Shown: positions 61,800-64,000 of the stretch, piece by piece
Layout of the letters: each line of letters begins with the position of its first letter
Position numbering within the stretch: the stretch's first letter is position 1
Assembly (NCBI RefSeq): GCF_900116145.1
Contig: NZ_FPAB01000010.1
Coordinates: 105,030-169,029 of the forward strand
Reading direction: 5' to 3'
DNA: 64,000 nt
From: Streptomyces harbinensis
Lineage (GTDB): Bacteria; Actinomycetota; Actinomycetes; Streptomycetales; Streptomycetaceae
The notes under the pieces: model-generated
The model's input: only the letters and a program-made list of their open reading frames with translations
Databases searched by the model: none
What the model was told of the DNA's origin: nothing
Translations under genes and position numbers: made by a program

Positions 61800-63485
61800 T
61801 TGAGTCATCCCCATCCAGAACTCGGCCGCCCGCCGAAGCTCCCGGAGGGCGGCCTGCGGGTCACCCCGCTCGGCGGCCTCGGCGAGATCGGCCGCAACAT
61901 GACCGTCTTCGAGTACGGCGGCCGGCTGCTGATCGTCGACTGCGGCGTCCTCTTCCCCGAGGAGGAACAGCCCGGCATCGACCTGATCCTGCCGGACTTC
62001 AGCTCCCTGCGGAACCGTCTCGACGACATCGAGGGCATCGTCCTCACCCACGGGCACGAGGACCACATCGGCGGCGTCCCCTACCTCCTGCGGGAGAAGC
62101 CGGACATCCCGCTGATCGGCTCCAAGCTCACCCTCGCCCTGATCGAGGCCAAGCTCCAGGAGCACCGCATCCGGCCGTACACCCTGGAAGTGGCGGAGGG
62201 CACCAGCGAACGCATCGGCCCCTTCGACTGCGAATTCGTCGCGGTGAACCACTCCATCCCGGACGCGCTCGCGGTCGCCATCCGCACCCCCGCCGGCATG
62301 GCCGTGCACACCGGCGACTTCAAGATGGACCAGCTGCCGCTGGACGGCCGCCTCACCGACCTCCGGGCCTTCGCCCGGCTCGGCGAGGAGGGCATCGACC
62401 TGCTGCTGTCCGACTCCACCAACGCCGAGGTCCCCGGCTTCGTCTCCCCGGAGCGGGAGATCTCCGGAGTGCTGCGCCAGGTGTTCTCCCGCGCGGACAA
62501 GCGGATCATCGTCGCGAGCTTCGCCAGCCACGTGCACCGCATCCAGCAGATCGTGGACGCGGCCCAGGAGCACGGACGCAAGATCGCCTTCGTCGGCCGC
62601 TCCATGGTGCGCAACATGGGCATCGCCCGGGACCTGGGCTACCTGCGGGTTCCGCCCGGCCTCGTGGTGGACGTGCGCACGCTCGACGATCTCCCCGACC
62701 GCGAGGTGGTGCTGGTCTGCACCGGCTCCCAGGGCGAGCCCATGGCGGCCCTGTCCCGGATGGCCAACCGCGACCACCAGATCCGCATCGTCGAGGGCGA
62801 CACGGTCATCCTCGCCTCCTCGCTGATCCCCGGGAACGAGAACGCCGTCTACCGGGTCATCAACGGGCTCACCCGGTGGGGCGCCAACGTCGTCCACAAG
62901 GGCAACGCCAAGGTCCACGTCTCCGGGCACGCCTCGGCCGGCGAGCTGCTGTACTTCTACAACATCTGCCGCCCCCGCAACCTGATGCCGGTGCACGGCG
63001 AATGGCGCCACCTGCGCGCCAACGCGGAACTCGGCGCCCTGACCGGGGTGCCGGCCGACCGGATCGTCATCGCGGAGGACGGCGTCGTCGTCGACCTGGT
63101 CAAGGGCAAGGCGAAGATCGTCGGCAAGGTCCAGGCCGGCTACGTGTACGTGGACGGCCTGTCCGTCGGCGGCGTCACCGAGGCCAGCCTGAAGGACCGG
63201 CGGATCCTCGGCGACGAGGGCTTCATCTCCGTCTTCGTGGTCGTGGACAGCAGCACCGGCAAGATCGTCAGCGGCCCGAGCATCCACTCCCGGGGCTCCG
63301 GCATCGACGACGCGGCCTTCGCCGAGGTCATCCCGAAGATCGACGAGGCCCTGGCCAAGTCCGCCCAGGACGGGGTCGTCGAGGCGCACCAGCTGCAGCA
63401 GCTGGTGCGCCGTACGGTCGGCAAGTGGGTGTCGGACGTCTACCGCCGGCGTCCGATGATCATGCCGGTCGTGGTCGAGGTCTGA
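61800..63485 (+). CDS. rnj: Ribonuclease J
   Basis: Metallo-beta-lactamase-fold endo/5'-exoribonuclease of mRNA decay and rRNA maturation; 561 residues. The metal motif HGHEDH is at 84-89, with GDFKMD and the beta-CASP segments SDSTNAEVPG and VSGHASAGEL following; the C-terminal domain covers ~450-561. The TTG start at 61800 is supported by CAGGAG (61787-61792) and by the conserved domain starting soon after. It lies directly upstream of the rRNA operon. Confidence 0.94.
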   Translation: MSHPHPELGRPPKLPEGGLRVTPLGGLGEIGRNMTVFEYGGRLLIVDCGVLFPEEEQPGIDLILPDFSSLRNRLDDIEGIVLTHGHEDHIGGVPYLLREKPDIPLIGSKLTLALIEAKLQEHRIRPYTLEVAEGTSERIGPFDCEFVAVNHSIPDALAVAIRTPAGMAVHTGDFKMDQLPLDGRLTDLRAFARLGEEGIDLLLSDSTNAEVPGFVSPEREISGVLRQVFSRADKRIIVASFASHVHRIQQIVDAAQEHGRKIAFVGRSMVRNMGIARDLGYLRVPPGLVVDVRTLDDLPDREVVLVCTGSQGEPMAALSRMANRDHQIRIVEGDTVILASSLIPGNENAVYRVINGLTRWGANVVHKGNAKVHVSGHASAGELLYFYNICRPRNLMPVHGEWRHLRANAELGALTGVPADRIVIAEDGVVVDLVKGKAKIVGKVQAGYVYVDGLSVGGVTEASLKDRRILGDEGFISVFVVVDSSTGKIVSGPSIHSRGSGIDDAAFAEVIPKIDEALAKSAQDGVVEAHQLQQLVRRTVGKWVSDVYRRRPMIMPVVVEV

Positions 63486-63511
63486 CCGGTCCGCCGGCAC
63501 CGTCATCTGGC

Positions 63512-63547
63512 AGCGGGGCGCCAGGATTTGCATCCGGGCGCCCCGCT
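63512..63547 (+). terminator. Hairpin terminator after rnj
   Basis: A perfect 11-bp stem (63512-63522 with 63537-63547), then a mismatch and four further pairs (GGAT/ATCC), with loop TTGC. It lies 27 bp after the rnj stop and separates rnj from the rRNA promoters. Confidence 0.8.
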
Positions 63548-63663
63548 CCAGTACGTTTACGTCACCGCCGCAACGGGAACGCCGGACAGTCCAACTGACC
63601 GGGGGTTCCGGGACGTCGGAGGGCAGGCTCAAGTGCCGGGAAAGGCGCGGGAGTTACCTCTGA

Positions 63664-63849
63664 TAAGGTGGGAAACACGAAGGGAAAGCCCGGAGGGGCC
63701 CGAGAGGGAACCAAAGGAAGCATCCGTTCCTTGAGAACTCAACAGCGTGCCAAATAGTCAATGCCAGATTATTTTGACTGAGTCTGCATCTCGACCTCGT
63801 CTGAGGTGCAGCATTTAAGCGAGGATTTTCCTTGCTCTTACATGAAGCA
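63664..63849 (+). promoter_or_regulatory. rRNA operon promoter and leader
   Basis: TAAGGT (63664-63669) inside TGATAAGGTGGGAAACACGA is a -10 of the streptomycete rRNA type, though no good -35 is seen. The leader has TTCCTTGAGAACTCAACAG, common in actinomycete rRNA leaders, a hairpin at 63785-63812 (CTGCA...TGCAG), and TGCTCTTACA at 63833-63842, similar to the boxA antitermination element. Confidence 0.65.
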
Positions 63850-64000
63850 TTCATGGAGAGTTTGATCCTGGCTCAGGACGAACGCTGGCGGCGTGCTTAA
63901 CACATGCAAGTCGAACGATGAACCGGTTTCGGCCGGGGATTAGTGGCGAACGGGTGAGTAACACGTGGGCAATCTGCCCTGCACTCTGGGATAAGCCCGG
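63850..64000 (+). rRNA. rrs: 16S ribosomal RNA, 5' part (cut by window end)
   Basis: The universal sequence AGAGTTTGATCCTGGCTCAG begins at 63857, equivalent to E. coli position 8, so the mature 5' end is near 63850. The following GACGAACGCTGGCGGCGTGC, CGAACGATGAACC and GTGGCGAACGGGTGAGTAAC match streptomycete 16S. Only about 150 bases are in the window. Confidence 0.97.

Overview
The window is chromosomal DNA from a high-G+C actinomycete, almost certainly a Streptomyces or close relative. The evidence is the codon bias (third positions almost always G or C), frequent GTG/TTG starts, TAGGGT/TAGGCT-type -10 elements, and a conserved gene order (dxr-rip-ispG-GNAT-proS, rimP-nusA-ylxR-infB-rbfA-truB-ribF, rpsO-pnp-M16-dapB-thyX-dapA-rnj). 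The right edge carries the first ~150 bases of a 16S rRNA gene with a streptomycete-style leader.

Layout. (1) 1-7509: carbohydrate island with a CUT1 sugar transporter (binding protein plus two permeases, no ATPase gene), a GH42 beta-galactosidase, a secreted GH12 glucanase and a LacI regulator with palindromic operators. (2) 7754-9694: a long acyl-CoA dehydrogenase. (3) 9771-13036, minus strand: a lower-G+C three-gene cassette (small helical protein, ~720-aa protein, lipoprotein). (4) 13207-20609: MEP-pathway genes dxr and ispG around a site-2 protease, two GNAT acetyltransferases and proS. (5) 20610-21522: a gene-free region with degenerate repeats. (6) 21523-23404, minus strand: a TAT-type lipoprotein, a ferritin-like protein and a kinase-fold protein that seems to have lost its metal-binding residues, all with overlapping stops and starts. 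(7) 23648-31739: the translation/transcription block rimP-nusA-ylxR-infB-DUF503-rbfA-truB-ribF.

(8) 31836-53180: a type VII secretion (ESX) locus with an EspI-like ATPase, eccE and two associated genes, eccB, mycP, a membrane-anchored beta-propeller protein, two WXG100-type proteins with further small helical proteins, a second copy of the three-gene cassette of region 3, a three-ATPase eccC and eccD. (9) 53333-63485: rpsO-pnp, an M16 peptidase, dapB, thyX, dapA and rnj, then the rRNA operon.

Most interesting candidate: two paralogous cassettes (12593-13036 / 10349-12505 / 9771-10352 and 44301-44738 / 44750-47029 / 47001-47657). Each is a ~146-aa helical partner, a 718-759-aa protein with an N-terminal WXG/LXG-like helical part, and a lipoprotein with four cysteines beyond the lipobox. 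One lies inside the ESX locus and one about 32 kb away. The layout resembles Firmicutes LXG toxin-partner-immunity modules; that function is inference. Secondary candidates are three ATGA-chained minigenes upstream of infB and a nine-codon leader peptide directly before dapA.
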